64,000 nt of DNA from positions 1 to 64,000 of the forward strand of contig CAVQSI010000013.1 in NCBI GenBank assembly GCA_963715825.1, read 5' to 3'. Each line of letters starts with the position of its first letter. Position 1 is the first letter of the stretch. This stretch comes from Sva-07 sp963715825. GTDB taxonomy: Bacteria > Actinomycetota > Acidimicrobiia > Acidimicrobiales > Ilumatobacteraceae. The notes below the pieces were generated by a model, which worked only from the letters and a program-made list of their open reading frames with translations, was not told the origin of the DNA and did not search any database. Of this stretch, positions 19,616 to 28,995 are shown one piece after another. A program made the translations under genes and the position numbers.

Positions 19616-22333
19616 TCAGGTCGTCGCAGCAGGTTCGGGCGCTCGTCGCACGGCCCGTCGACGGACAACTCGTCGTTGGTCGGCGTCGAGGAGCGTCAGC
19701 CAAGCGCATGACAGGAACCACCAGATCGCCATCACGTTGACGCCGGCGCCGAGCCCCTCGGTGGTGATGCTGTTGATCAGCAGCGCCACGAACACCCCGA
19801 TCAGGATGAGCTGGTCGTGGCGCGCCGTCCCGGTGGCGCCGGCCAGGAGCACCGGCGATCGGCGTTCGATCCGGCGTAGCCGGATGAGCAGTGCGATGGC
19901 CGCCCCGACCAGCAGCAGCCACCAGATCAGCCCGGCGAGACCGACGTCGATCATCACGTTGATCACCGAGTTGTGCGCGCCGCCGAGTCCGGTCTCGTCG
20001 AAGAAGACGCCCTTGGCCGAATTGAAGCCCAAGCCGAAGAAGGGCCGCTCGAGGAACGACTCCCAGGCGAGCGTCCAGATCTCCGTGCGGCGATTGAACG
20101 TGCCGAGTTGGTCGACGGTCTCGCCGCGGGTGAGGAACTCGAGGATCTGGCGACCGAACGCGAGTGCGAATGCGCCACCGGCGATCAGCGCACCGAGGAC
20201 GAGTTCGGGTCGAGCCCTGCGTCCGGACGACAGCCAGGTCATCACCGCGAGCGCGACGAGCACGCCGCCGATGGACCCTCGGGTGCGCGTGAGGAGCAGA
20301 AACACGATCTGCGCTGCCAGCAGTCCGCCGTACACCCATCGCGGCCACGGAAGCGGCCGTCGACCGGCGGCGAGCCACAAGCCGAACAGGATCGGAACCG
20401 ACACCGCGAACATCGAGCCGGCGCTGACGCTGTGGACCGACAGCCACGTGAATCGTCCCTCCTGGGGCCCGCTCTTCGGCGAGACGTAGGCGAGACCCGC
20501 CACGATCGACAGCGAGATCAACGCCACCCAGCCGTGCAGAAGACGGCTGATCGTGGAGAAGCTGCCCTGGCTCGACACGAGCTGCACCACGGTGCCGATG
20601 ATGATCAGCTCGACGGCACGTGCGAGGGCGAGCATGGGAAACGCCGAGTACATGGCGCTCGCGGCCGTGGTCAGGATGTAGCCCCACATCAACATCATCA
20701 GTGGTTCGATGCGCGGTGTGGACGGAATGAGACGCCACAGCGCCCAGGTGCCGACGACGGCAAGCGTGACGAGCTCGACGGCGATCATCAAGTCGATCGA
20801 ACCCGACAGCGCATCGTCGATGCTGCGTCGACGGAACTTGTATTCGATGGCGACGATGACGACGAGCGGCGTGATCCACAGCAGCTCCCGGCTCCAGTCG
20901 GTTCGACGAGGGCGACCGTCCGTGCGGACCCGTGGAGTGGTCCCGGCGACGGCTCCTGTTCGCACCGGGCGGGTCGGCGGTGGCGGTGGCTTCGGTGTCG
21001 CAGGTGCACCGGTCATCGTCTCGATCGGCGACCATTTCCAGTGTGTCGTCTCCTCGAGCGGCTCGACCGGTGTCTCATCTGGTCCGTCGGCCGCCTCGAC
21101 TCCGGCGGCGCTCGTTGCGTCGGCGGTGCCGACGTGGCCGGTGTCGGCCTGGACGGCTCGGTACAACAACGCCGCGCCCACGAACGCCCCGACCGCCAGG
21201 CCGATCGGGACGGCCTCGACCCAGCCGAACACGGCGATGAGCGCAGCGATCGTGCTGCCCACTGTTGCGTCGAGCAGCCTGATCATGAAGGTCTGCTTCG
21301 ATCGGCCAGCGGCGACATTCGCCGCGCCGACCGGAAGGCCGATCCCGAACGCGATCGAAAAGAGCGACCACGACACGACACCGAGGGTCGCGACCACCGT
21401 TTCGCCGCCGGTGAGCAGTTGGGCGAGCGGCTCGCGCAGTGCAACTGCGAAGAGCCCGTAGGAGACGCAGATTGCAGCCACCAACAGCATCGCGGCACCG
21501 ACGCTCGGCGAGAGACGGACCCGTCGGCGGAGCTGGTCGGAGTAGGTGGGCAGGAAGAACATGCCGGCGCCATTGGCCACGGTCAGTGCCGGAGCGATGA
21601 GCAGGCGGGCTGCCTCGAGCACGCCGACCGCTTCGAGTCCGAGGGTCACGGCAACGACGACTCGCATCAGGGCCTGACTTGCAGGTCGGAGTCCGACCTG
21701 AACGGCGCGCCAGCCGGCGAACGCAGCGAGTTCGGCCATGCGCGATGGTGATGCAGGACCCCGGAGCAGCTCGATCTGCGGCAGCTGGATGATCGCCAAG
21801 CCGATCGCGACCGTCGAGCCGGCGAGCAGCGAGATGATCACGGTGTCGAGCGTCAAGGCCGCCCCGCTGGCGATGACCGCTCCGAGCAGGCCGAGCGAGC
21901 CGACCGCAAAGGCGAGATCGTTCACGACGAGCGTCCAGAACTCTCGCCGGGCGATGAGAATCCGGCGCAGGGTCTCCTCGAGCGCCCACGCCACCGATGC
22001 AATGGCGAACAGAACGGCGGTCGCGCCGTCGACGCCATCGACGAGCAGCGCCGCCGACCACGTGACGACGAAGATCGCCACGACCGAGATCGCCTGCGAC
22101 TGGAAGAGCGCTCTCCGGATCCCCGAATCGAAGCGATCGAGCACGGTCAGCGAGTCGCCGATCCACCCGGTCTGTACGGCATTGACCGTCAGCAGAACGG
22201 CAAAGAGCAGGCCGAACGTTCCGAGGCCCGACACCCCGAGCTCGCGTACGACAATGAGCGCGATCAGCAGACTGGTGCCCGCCACCGTCATCTGCGACAC
22301 GATGGCGCCGAGCGGGCGGCGGCTCACGGTCAC
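19616..22333 (-). CDS. Wzx-like flippase joined to Wzy/O-antigen ligase-like protein
   Basis: A 905-residue integral membrane protein with two halves. Residues 1 to about 400 contain a dozen hydrophobic spans with the MATE/MOP polysaccharide-flippase pattern (start VTVSRRPLGAIVSQM, RRALFQSQAIS). Residues about 465-900 form another multi-span protein of the O-antigen polymerase/ligase type, with the periplasmic-loop region FNRRTEIWTLAWESF, RPFFGLGFNSAKG and GGAHNSVINVMIDVGLAG, typical of Wzy_C/WaaL. The linker is acidic then Pro-rich (PKPPPPPTRP). The joint carries an internal ATG at 21016 (Met440) inside ATGA, so two coupled genes fused by a missed single-base error are an alternative. The GTG start overlaps the stop of the upstream Wzz/CpsD-like gene. 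Role: lipid-linked repeat flipping and polymerisation. Confidence 0.8.
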   Translation of the reverse strand: MTVSRRPLGAIVSQMTVAGTSLLIALIVVRELGVSGLGTFGLLFAVLLTVNAVQTGWIGDSLTVLDRFDSGIRRALFQSQAISVVAIFVVTWSAALLVDGVDGATAVLFAIASVAWALEETLRRILIARREFWTLVVNDLAFAVGSLGLLGAVIASGAALTLDTVIISLLAGSTVAIGLAIIQLPQIELLRGPASPSRMAELAAFAGWRAVQVGLRPASQALMRVVVAVTLGLEAVGVLEAARLLIAPALTVANGAGMFFLPTYSDQLRRRVRLSPSVGAAMLLVAAICVSYGLFAVALREPLAQLLTGGETVVATLGVVSWSLFSIAFGIGLPVGAANVAAGRSKQTFMIRLLDATVGSTIAALIAVFGWVEAVPIGLAVGAFVGAALLYRAVQADTGHVGTADATSAAGVEAADGPDETPVEPLEETTHWKWSPIETMTGAPATPKPPPPPTRPVRTGAVAGTTPRVRTDGRPRRTDWSRELLWITPLVVIVAIEYKFRRRSIDDALSGSIDLMIAVELVTLAVVGTWALWRLIPSTPRIEPLMMLMWGYILTTAASAMYSAFPMLALARAVELIIIGTVVQLVSSQGSFSTISRLLHGWVALISLSIVAGLAYVSPKSGPQEGRFTWLSVHSVSAGSMFAVSVPILFGLWLAAGRRPLPWPRWVYGGLLAAQIVFLLLTRTRGSIGGVLVALAVMTWLSSGRRARPELVLGALIAGGAFALAFGRQILEFLTRGETVDQLGTFNRRTEIWTLAWESFLERPFFGLGFNSAKGVFFDETGLGGAHNSVINVMIDVGLAGLIWWLLLVGAAIALLIRLRRIERRSPVLLAGATGTARHDQLILIGVFVALLINSITTEGLGAGVNVMAIWWFLSCAWLTLLDADQRRVVRRRAVRRAPEPAATT

Positions 22334-23811
22334 CCGCCGTGTTCGTGCGATCGGTGGTCGTAGACCACGCCGATCAGATCGGTGCGCAACACGTCGAGGC
22401 GTTGGCGCACGATGTCGAGATCTCGAGCGTCGGTGCCGCGCTCGACGATCATCATGACGCCATCGGACTCGCCGGCGAGTGCCGACCCGTCCGCTACGGC
22501 GAGCAAGGGAGGCACGTTGACGAGCACCAATTGGTAGCGGTCGCGCAGCGTGTGGAGCGTGGCGCGAGCGGCCTGCGAACGGAACAGCCCCGCCGGATCG
22601 TCGACCGAGCGGCCGCCGGTGAGCAGGTCGAGTGTGGCCTCGCCTCCGACGCTGACGGTGCGACGGACGTCGTCGATCGAGGCGAGACCGGCGAGCAGCT
22701 CGGTGAGTCCGCCGATCGCCTGCTCGAAGCCGAACAGTCGACTGATCCTCCGGTCGCGGAGGTTGGCGTCGACGACGAGGACGCTACGACCTTCGCGCGC
22801 TGCGGCGACGGCGAGGCGCGCCACCGTCTCGGCAGTCTCGGCGCTCGGCACGGCGGTCGCCGTGAGCACGACGCCGCCTGACGGATGCACCGCTCCGAGG
22901 CTGGTTGCCAGGAGCTGGTACGAGGCGCCTGGCGGCTCCGCCGGAGCGAACAGATGGGCCGGCGGCTCGGTGATCTCGCCCAGCAGCGGCGCGTTGAGGG
23001 TCGCTGTGGCATCCGAACTGGAGGTGACCACCGGCCGTCGGCCGGCGCGGAACCACGCGATGATCGCCATGGCGAATGCGGCGAACAGCGTCGCTGCGAT
23101 CGTGTACTGCAGTGCCGGCAGGATCCGGGCATCGACCTGCACCTCGGCCGGTTCGACGAACTCCACCCCGTCGCCGAACAGGGCGGCCTCGGAGCGGACC
23201 TCGGCGATCTGGAGGTCGATCTGGTCGATCGTGTTCTGGCCGCCGTCTTCTGCGACGAGACGTTCACGCTCGACGAGGAACGCCGCGATGGTCGCATCGG
23301 CGGTTTCGGCAACGTCCTGCTCGGTGAGGGTGAGGAACGCCGCAACGACCTCGTCGCAGATCAGCAGGGCTCGCTGCTCGGAGTCCGCGGTGCAGTCGAT
23401 ACGGACATCCGCGCTCGCTGTCGTTCCCGTCGAGACCGCGTCGTCGATCGATGCCGCCGTCTCGTCGCTCGGGATGTCGCCCTCGCTGCCGTTGGCAGCG
23501 AGCGCGTCGCGCTGGGCGTTGATCGACTCCGCGACCGCGAGATGCACGGTGGCTGAGTCGGCGAACTCGGCGCGCTGGCGGGCATAGCGCGCGAGGTCGG
23601 TCGGTGCGCTCGACCCGTCGCGGAACACCGGTGTGCCGCGCGGGTCGGTCAGGAACAGGGTGGTCGTCGCCGTGTTGGTGCCACTGCTGGCCAGTGCGAA
23701 CAGCCCTGCCAGGAGACCGATGACGACCGTGATGGGCACCGTCCACGCCCGGTACCGCCAGAACGCTTCGACGGGTCCGATCGAGCTGGTCTCCGTCATC
23801 GTCGTACTCAT
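22330..23811 (-). CDS. Wzz/CpsD-like chain-length protein with degenerate P-loop
   Basis: A 493-residue polysaccharide co-polymerase. Two membrane spans (PITVVIGLLAGLFALASS and LFAAFAMAIIAWF) flank an extracytoplasmic helical domain; a C-terminal cytoplasmic domain resembles bacterial tyrosine kinases and MinD-type ATPases. It keeps the Walker A' strand VLVVDANLRDRR and a Walker B-like VLVNVPPLLAVAD, but the Walker A position reads AVPSAETAETVARL instead of the GxGKST loop, and there is no Tyr-rich tail. ATP binding and kinase activity are therefore doubtful. Start ATG 23811 (MSTTMTETSS) was chosen; upstream extension enters the promoter region. Stop overlaps the flippase start (GTGA). Confidence 0.8.
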   Translation of the reverse strand: MSTTMTETSSIGPVEAFWRYRAWTVPITVVIGLLAGLFALASSGTNTATTTLFLTDPRGTPVFRDGSSAPTDLARYARQRAEFADSATVHLAVAESINAQRDALAANGSEGDIPSDETAASIDDAVSTGTTASADVRIDCTADSEQRALLICDEVVAAFLTLTEQDVAETADATIAAFLVERERLVAEDGGQNTIDQIDLQIAEVRSEAALFGDGVEFVEPAEVQVDARILPALQYTIAATLFAAFAMAIIAWFRAGRRPVVTSSSDATATLNAPLLGEITEPPAHLFAPAEPPGASYQLLATSLGAVHPSGGVVLTATAVPSAETAETVARLAVAAAREGRSVLVVDANLRDRRISRLFGFEQAIGGLTELLAGLASIDDVRRTVSVGGEATLDLLTGGRSVDDPAGLFRSQAARATLHTLRDRYQLVLVNVPPLLAVADGSALAGESDGVMMIVERGTDARDLDIVRQRLDVLRTDLIGVVYDHRSHEHGG

Positions 23812-23944
23812 GGCCGACCAGCCTCGCGGGTCGAGGACAGACGGGTGTGCAGGGGATCCATCACACCTCTGTCGGCCGATCGGGCCTCGCGCTTGAGCCG
23901 TTGTTGACGAAACTCCGGGCGCTCCCACGTTGCGCTGTCCGAAA

Positions 23945-23994
23945 ACCACACAGAGTGTGGTGTTCGCCCCGATCTTGACCACGTTTGGTGGTCA
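23945..23994. promoter_or_regulatory. Two adjacent operator-like palindromes
   Basis: In the 260-nt gap between the divergent wzz-like and surface-protein genes, ACCACAC-AGA-GTGTGGT spans 23945-23961 and TGACCAC-GTTTG-GTGGTCA spans 23976-23994. Both have perfect 7-bp arms and centres 32 nt apart, about three helical turns. They share the core ACCAC/GTGGT, so the same dimeric regulator may bind both. Confidence 0.5.
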
Positions 23995-24018
23995 CAGAGG
24001 TCGATGCGGTCGTACTGT
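23989..24018 (+). promoter_or_regulatory. Possible promoter of the surface-protein gene
   Basis: TGGTCA (23989-23994) and TACTGT (24013-24018) lie 18 nt apart and could serve as -35 and -10. The -35 overlaps the second palindrome, so a bound regulator would block it. A GGAAAGAG ribosome binding site follows just before ATG 24072. Confidence 0.3.
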
Positions 24019-24071
24019 CTCGTCCGGAAACCACCGGAGACCTGTTCGAGAGCGGGCGGAAAGAGAACGTC

Positions 24072-27000
24072 ATGTGGCGGAATCGCGAACTCGGAGCATT
24101 CGACGCCGGTCAACGGTCGTCATCAGGGATCGGGCGGCGGGCCCGATCCCTGATGGCCCTCCTCGCCATCACCTCGTTCGGCGCCGGCGCGGCGATCGTC
24201 GGCGAGGCAACCGCCGTCGCTCAGGTGCCCGACCCGGTCGTCGATCCTGCGGTCGCCGTCCGGGTGCCCTTGAGTGGAACGACCTCGGCAGACGCCGCTG
24301 CGTCGTGCTGGGAGATCAAGCAGGCGCATCCCGCGAGCGCTGACGGCGTGTACTGGTTGCGCAACGACGGACTCGTGCGGCCAGAGCAGTTCTACTGCGA
24401 CATGACGACCGACGGCGGTGGGTGGGTCATGATCGGTCGCGGCCGCGACGGATGGACGTTCCGGGACTACGGCCAACAGACCCCGCAGCGGCTGGTCGAG
24501 GTCGTCACCGGCCCGGGTGCGTTCTCGCCCGCAGCGCTCTCGTCAGAGGTCATCGACGCCCTGCTCGGCGGCGGCGACGTCAAGGACCTCGCCGATGGGC
24601 TGCGGATCCGACGCGCCCGGAACACGAACGGCACTGCCTGGCAGGAGGTGCGCTGGAACTTCCTCGACCTCGGTGCATGGTCGTGGGCGCTCGACGGTGG
24701 CCACCGCCTGGCCTCGTTCTCGATCGACGGCGCAGTGGGTACCGGATCGAACACCAAGGACTCGAGCATCCGTATGTCGGGCGAGGTCGGCGCCGGCAAC
24801 CGGAGCGCGACGAACTACAACGGCTGGTTCACGTTCTCGTGGAGCGGCCACGGTCGCCAGGCAGGGTTCTCGTACCGCGGCTCGGTGGACGGTCAACGCA
24901 ACGACACGTCCTACCTGTGGGAGTTCAACAACGAGAACTCGGCGCTTCCGTTCACGCAGCTGTTCCTGCGACCGACGTTGACCACACCGGTGGCGGCGCC
25001 CATCGCTGACGAGGGGCTGGCGGCGCAAACCTTGACGCCGATGCTCGACGACCGACCCGAGGAGATCGCCGGTGGCGTGATCGGCCTCAATTCGCTCGGC
25101 GATTCCGAGCCGAACCTGCGTGCTCCTGTGCTCGGCATCACCAGTCTTGGCGACCGGGTGTACGTGGGCGGCAAGTTCTCCCGTGTGCGCGACGCCTCGA
25201 CGGGCCAATTGGTCAACCACTCGTACCTCGCTGCGTTCGACCGCGCGACCGGTGCCTGGATCAGCTCGTTCCGCCCGCAACTCGACGGCACCGTCTGGGA
25301 CGTCGAGATCGCAGACGGACGCCTGATCGTCGGCGGTCAGTTCACGAATGTCGACGGCGTTGCCAACACGCAGGGTCTCGTCGCGCTCGACCCGATCACT
25401 GGTGCCGTCGATCCGACCTGGCAGGCCTCGCTGACGCTCGGCGGCACGACCATTCGGCCGGTCGTGTACTCGCTCGATCGGGAAGGCGACTCGATCTACG
25501 TCGGTGGGAACTTCACCCGGATCGCCGGGCCCACGCGCTCGTTGAGCATGGGGCGTCTGGCCAAGGTCTCCGTGGTCGACGGCGACCCCGATCGATCGTT
25601 CCGCCCCAACGTCGACGGTGTGCCGTTCGATGTCGATGCCCTCGGCGACACGGTGCAGGTCGTCGGCAGGTTCAACGGGGTGAACGGTGTTGCTCGGCGA
25701 AGCGTCGCCACCCTCACCACGAGTACCGGTGACATGGTGCCGGGTCTCGCCGAGGAGGTCTGGACCACCTCCAACAACACCCGTCGGTACCAGTTCGCGG
25801 TGCTCGATCTCGGCGACGAGGTGTGGAACGGTGGCTCCGAGCACGACACCCAGGCGTACCGCGCCAGCGACCACCAGTACCTGAAGGGATTCGTCACCAC
25901 CGATCAGGGTGGCGACACCCAGGTGATCGAACTCAGCGGTGACAAAGTGATGCAGGGCAGCCACGGCAACGCCTGGATCTACACCGATGCCACGACCTGG
26001 CCGTCGGTGAACAACTACACGCGCACCGACGTCTACAACTGGATCGGGATGTTCGACCCGGTGACGCGCAGCTACGAACGCGATTGGGTGCCCGGACTCG
26101 GCTCGGCCTACACCGCGGGCGCATGGGCGCTGCACACCGATGTCGAGGGGTGTCTCTGGTTCGGGGGCGACATGCTCGGCGGTCCGTTCGTCAACGGCCA
26201 GCGCCAATATCTCGAGAGCTTCTCGAAGTTCTGCCCACGCGATACGGCAGCGCCCACGGTTCCTGGCGCAGCGACGGCGGGCCCGGCCACGGCGGAGGGT
26301 GTCCGCGTGTCGTGGACTCCTTCGGTCGACGATCGCGCCGGGTTCCTCGGCTACGAGGTGCTTCGCAACGACCGCGTGATCAGCCCCTTGCTGTACGCGT
26401 CGTCGTTCATCGACCCCACCGGAACCGCTGATGACCGGTACTTCGTCCGGGCAGTCGATCCCGCTGGGAACCGCTCGGCGACATCGAGCGCGCTGATCCC
26501 CAGCGACAACGAGCGACCGAAGGCGCCAGGTGATCTGGTGGTGTCGGTGTTGGGTGATGGCACCGTGGACGTGTCGTGGTCGGCGTCGAGTGACAACGTG
26601 GGTGTGGTGTCGTATCGGGTGTTGCGCAACAACGTCGAGGTGGCGTTGGTGCCGGGTGATCAGCTCGCAGTGAATCTGTCGACGTTGGGCTTCGGAACGC
26701 ACTACATCGCGTTGCAGGCGCTGGATGCGGCCGGCAACGAGTCGTGGCGAACGCCGTCGATCAGGGCTGATGTCGTGCCGCCGCCGGAGTTGGACACGCA
26801 ATCTCCGTCGGCGCCGGGCGATCTCGCGGTGTCGGTGTTGGACGACGACACCGTCGATGTGTCGTGGTCGGCGTCGAGTGACAACGTGGGTGTGGTGTCG
26901 TATCGGGTGTTGCGCAACGACGTCGAGGTGGCGTTGGTGCCGGGTGATCAGCTCGCGGTGAATCTGTCGACGTTGGGATTCGGAACGCACTTCATTGCCG

Positions 27001-28223
27001 TGGAGGCGTTGGATGCAGCCGGCAACGTGTCGTTGCGGACCCCGTCGATCAGGGCTGATGTGGTGCCGCCGCCGGAGTTGGACACGCAATCTCCGTCGGC
27101 GCCGGGTGATCTCGCGGTGTCGGTGTTGGACGACGACACGGTCGATGTGTCGTGGTCGGCGTCGAGTGACAACGTGGGTGTGGTGTCGTATCGGGTGTTG
27201 CGCAACGACGTCGAGGTGGCGTTGGTGCCCGGGACCGACACGGCGGTGAATCTGTCGACGTTGGGATTCGGAACGCACTTCATTGCCGTGGAGGCGTTGG
27301 ACCAAGCGGGCAACGTGTCGGTGCGGACCCCGTCGTTGGCGGCGGTCGTGGTGCCGCCGCCGGAGCTGGACACTCAGCGTCCCACCGGCCCGCGTGATCT
27401 GGTGGTGTCGGTGTTGGGTGATGGCACGATCGATGTGTCGTGGTCGGCGTCGAGGGACAACGTGGGTGTGGTGTCGTATCGGGTGTTGCGCAACAACGTC
27501 GAGGTGGTGTTGGTGCCGGGTGATCAGCTCGGCGGTGAATCTGTCGACGTTGGGATTCGGAACGCACTTCATCGCCGTGGAAGCGTTGGACGCGGCCGGC
27601 AACGTGTCGAGGAGGTCGGCGTCGATCAGGGCTGATGTGGTGCCGCCGCCGGAGTTGGATACCCAGCGTCCGTCGGCGCCGCGTGATCTTGCGGTGACGG
27701 TGTTGGCCAATCGCACGATCGATGTGTCGTGGTCGGCGTCGAGGGACAACGTGGGTGTGGTGTCGTATCGGGTGTTGCGCAACAACGTCGAGGTGGCGTT
27801 GGTGCCGGGTGATCAGCTCGCGGTGAATCTGTCGACGTTGGGACTCAGGAACGCACTACATCGCGCTGCAGGCGTTGGATGCAGCCGGCAACGAGTCGTG
27901 GCGGACGCCGTCGATCAGGGCTGATGTGGTGCCGCCCGCGGAGTTGGATACCCAGCGTCCGTCCGGGCCCGCGTGATCTGGTGGTGTCGGTGTTGGGCGA
28001 TGGCACGATCGATGTGTCGTGGTCGGCGTCGAGGGACAACGTGGGTGTGGTGTCGTATCGGGTGTTGCGCAACAACGTCGAGGTGGTGTTGGTGCCGGGT
28101 GATCAGCTCGCGGTGAATCTGTCGACGTTGGGCTCCGGGACGCACTTCATTGCCGTGGAGGCGTTGGACGCGGCCGGGAACGTGTCGAGGAGATCGGCGT
28201 CGATCAGAGCCGACGTGGCCTGA
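24072..28223 (+). CDS. Secreted fibrinogen-like / beta-propeller / FN3-repeat surface protein, three frameshifts
   Basis: A large exported protein, about 1382 residues when repaired. It has a Sec signal (RRARSLMALLAITSFGAGAA, cleavage probably after TAVA), then a fibrinogen-C/COLFI-like domain (CWEIKQAHP, FYCDMTTDGGGWVMIGRG). A beta-propeller-like part follows with repeats such as YVGGKFSRV, IVGGQFTNV and YVGGNFTRI, then one divergent FN3 domain and six almost identical FN3 domains. No C-terminal anchor is visible; it ends SIRADVA. Extra bases near 27532, 27848 and 27970 shift the frame, seen because the repeat spacing changes from 288 to 289 and 290 bp. ATG 24072 follows GGAAAGAG. The neighbourhood suggests an adhesin or matrix protein that binds the exported glycan. 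Confidence 0.8.
26521..28217 (+). repeat. Six tandem 288-bp FN3-encoding repeats
   Basis: The landmark CGTATCGGGTGTTGCGCAAC occurs at 26611, 26899, 27187, 27475, 27764 and 28054. The first four intervals-defining copies are exactly 288 bp apart; the last two intervals are 289 and 290 bp. Units are nearly identical in DNA, indicating recent duplication or gene conversion, and the small spacing changes locate the three frameshifts. Each unit encodes one FN3 domain plus a PPPELDTQ linker. Confidence 0.9.
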
Positions 28224-28995
28224 TCCGAGACCCGAACCGAGCGGAGCGGAGTTCGTCGCACGATCGTCGGTAGAACTCCAGGTCGGAGCCGGGCGCACCC
28301 CAGCCGGCCTCCTCCCAGTCGAACAACACGAGTCCACGCCCGGTCCTGCGCAGGTTCCACGGCGCCAGGTCGCCATGCACGGGCACGGCGTCGGCGGGTG
28401 TTCCCGGTGGCCGGGGGAGCGACGCGAGCCGTTCGGCCAGGTCGCGCTCGAAGCTCCTCAGCGGTTCGTCGATCGCCGGCCGCTGCCGATCGAGGCCCAA
28501 CGCGTCGGTTGCGAGGAACGCGATGTCGCCGTCGAGCTGACCCGTTGCGAGCACGGTCGGCGTGGCGACACCCGGCAGCGGCATCTCGGTCAGCAGCGAG
28601 AGGACACGAGCTTCGTTGTCGAGACCATCGGATGTTCGGGTCAGCTTCACCACGACGTCGAGTTCCGACGACTGCCACGGCATGTGGCACAGCAGCGACA
28701 GGCGGTCGCGCTCGGGCTGGCGAGGTATCGCTGCGGCGTCGATGCGCAGCCCCGGCAGCACGTCGCGCAGCTGCCGTTCGATGGCCGACACGTCGAGTTC
28801 CGGCCAGCGCCAGCCACCAGTGTGCGGTAGGGCCCGAGTGCCGGCCGCCAAGATCACGGCGGCGCCGAGCAGATCGGCGCCATGGCGCCGCCAGTCGGAC
28901 GTCCCGCCAAGGGCGCGGATCCGCCTGGCGCGTCGACCGGCGCCGGCAACCACGACGAAGCGACGCGAGAGCGGGAATCGACGAAGTGTCGTCAC
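28204..28995 (-). CDS. APH-fold phosphotransferase
   Basis: A 263-residue kinase of the aminoglycoside phosphotransferase/choline kinase fold. The catalytic loop VHGDLAPWNLRR has the base Asp and the metal-binding Asn; LFDWEEAGWG supplies the second metal Asp (DFG-like). An N-lobe Lys is in LDVVVKLTRT. The first 60 residues lack kinase features. In this locus the substrate is more likely a sugar, glycan or glycolipid than an antibiotic. Its GTG start overlaps the stop of the GT4 gene (GTGA), and its 3' end overlaps the surface-protein 3' end by 20 nt on the opposite strand. Confidence 0.75.
   Translation of the reverse strand: MTTLRRFPLSRRFVVVAGAGRRARRIRALGGTSDWRRHGADLLGAAVILAAGTRALPHTGGWRWPELDVSAIERQLRDVLPGLRIDAAAIPRQPERDRLSLLCHMPWQSSELDVVVKLTRTSDGLDNEARVLSLLTEMPLPGVATPTVLATGQLDGDIAFLATDALGLDRQRPAIDEPLRSFERDLAERLASLPRPPGTPADAVPVHGDLAPWNLRRTGRGLVLFDWEEAGWGAPGSDLEFYRRSCDELRSARFGSRIRPRRL

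Noticed and set aside
24543..27785. A 1080-codon open frame antisense to the surface-protein gene
   Set aside because: It mirrors the FN3 repeats in reverse and is rich in His and Arg with no domain; long antisense frames are expected in GC-rich repeats.
26521..28217. Possible CRISPR or satellite array
   Set aside because: The units are 288 bp, encode FN3 domains and have no spacers; this is domain duplication.
28204..28995. Aminoglycoside resistance gene
   Set aside because: The APH fold is shared by many metabolic kinases; location in a glycan locus and lack of close resistance motifs argue against it.
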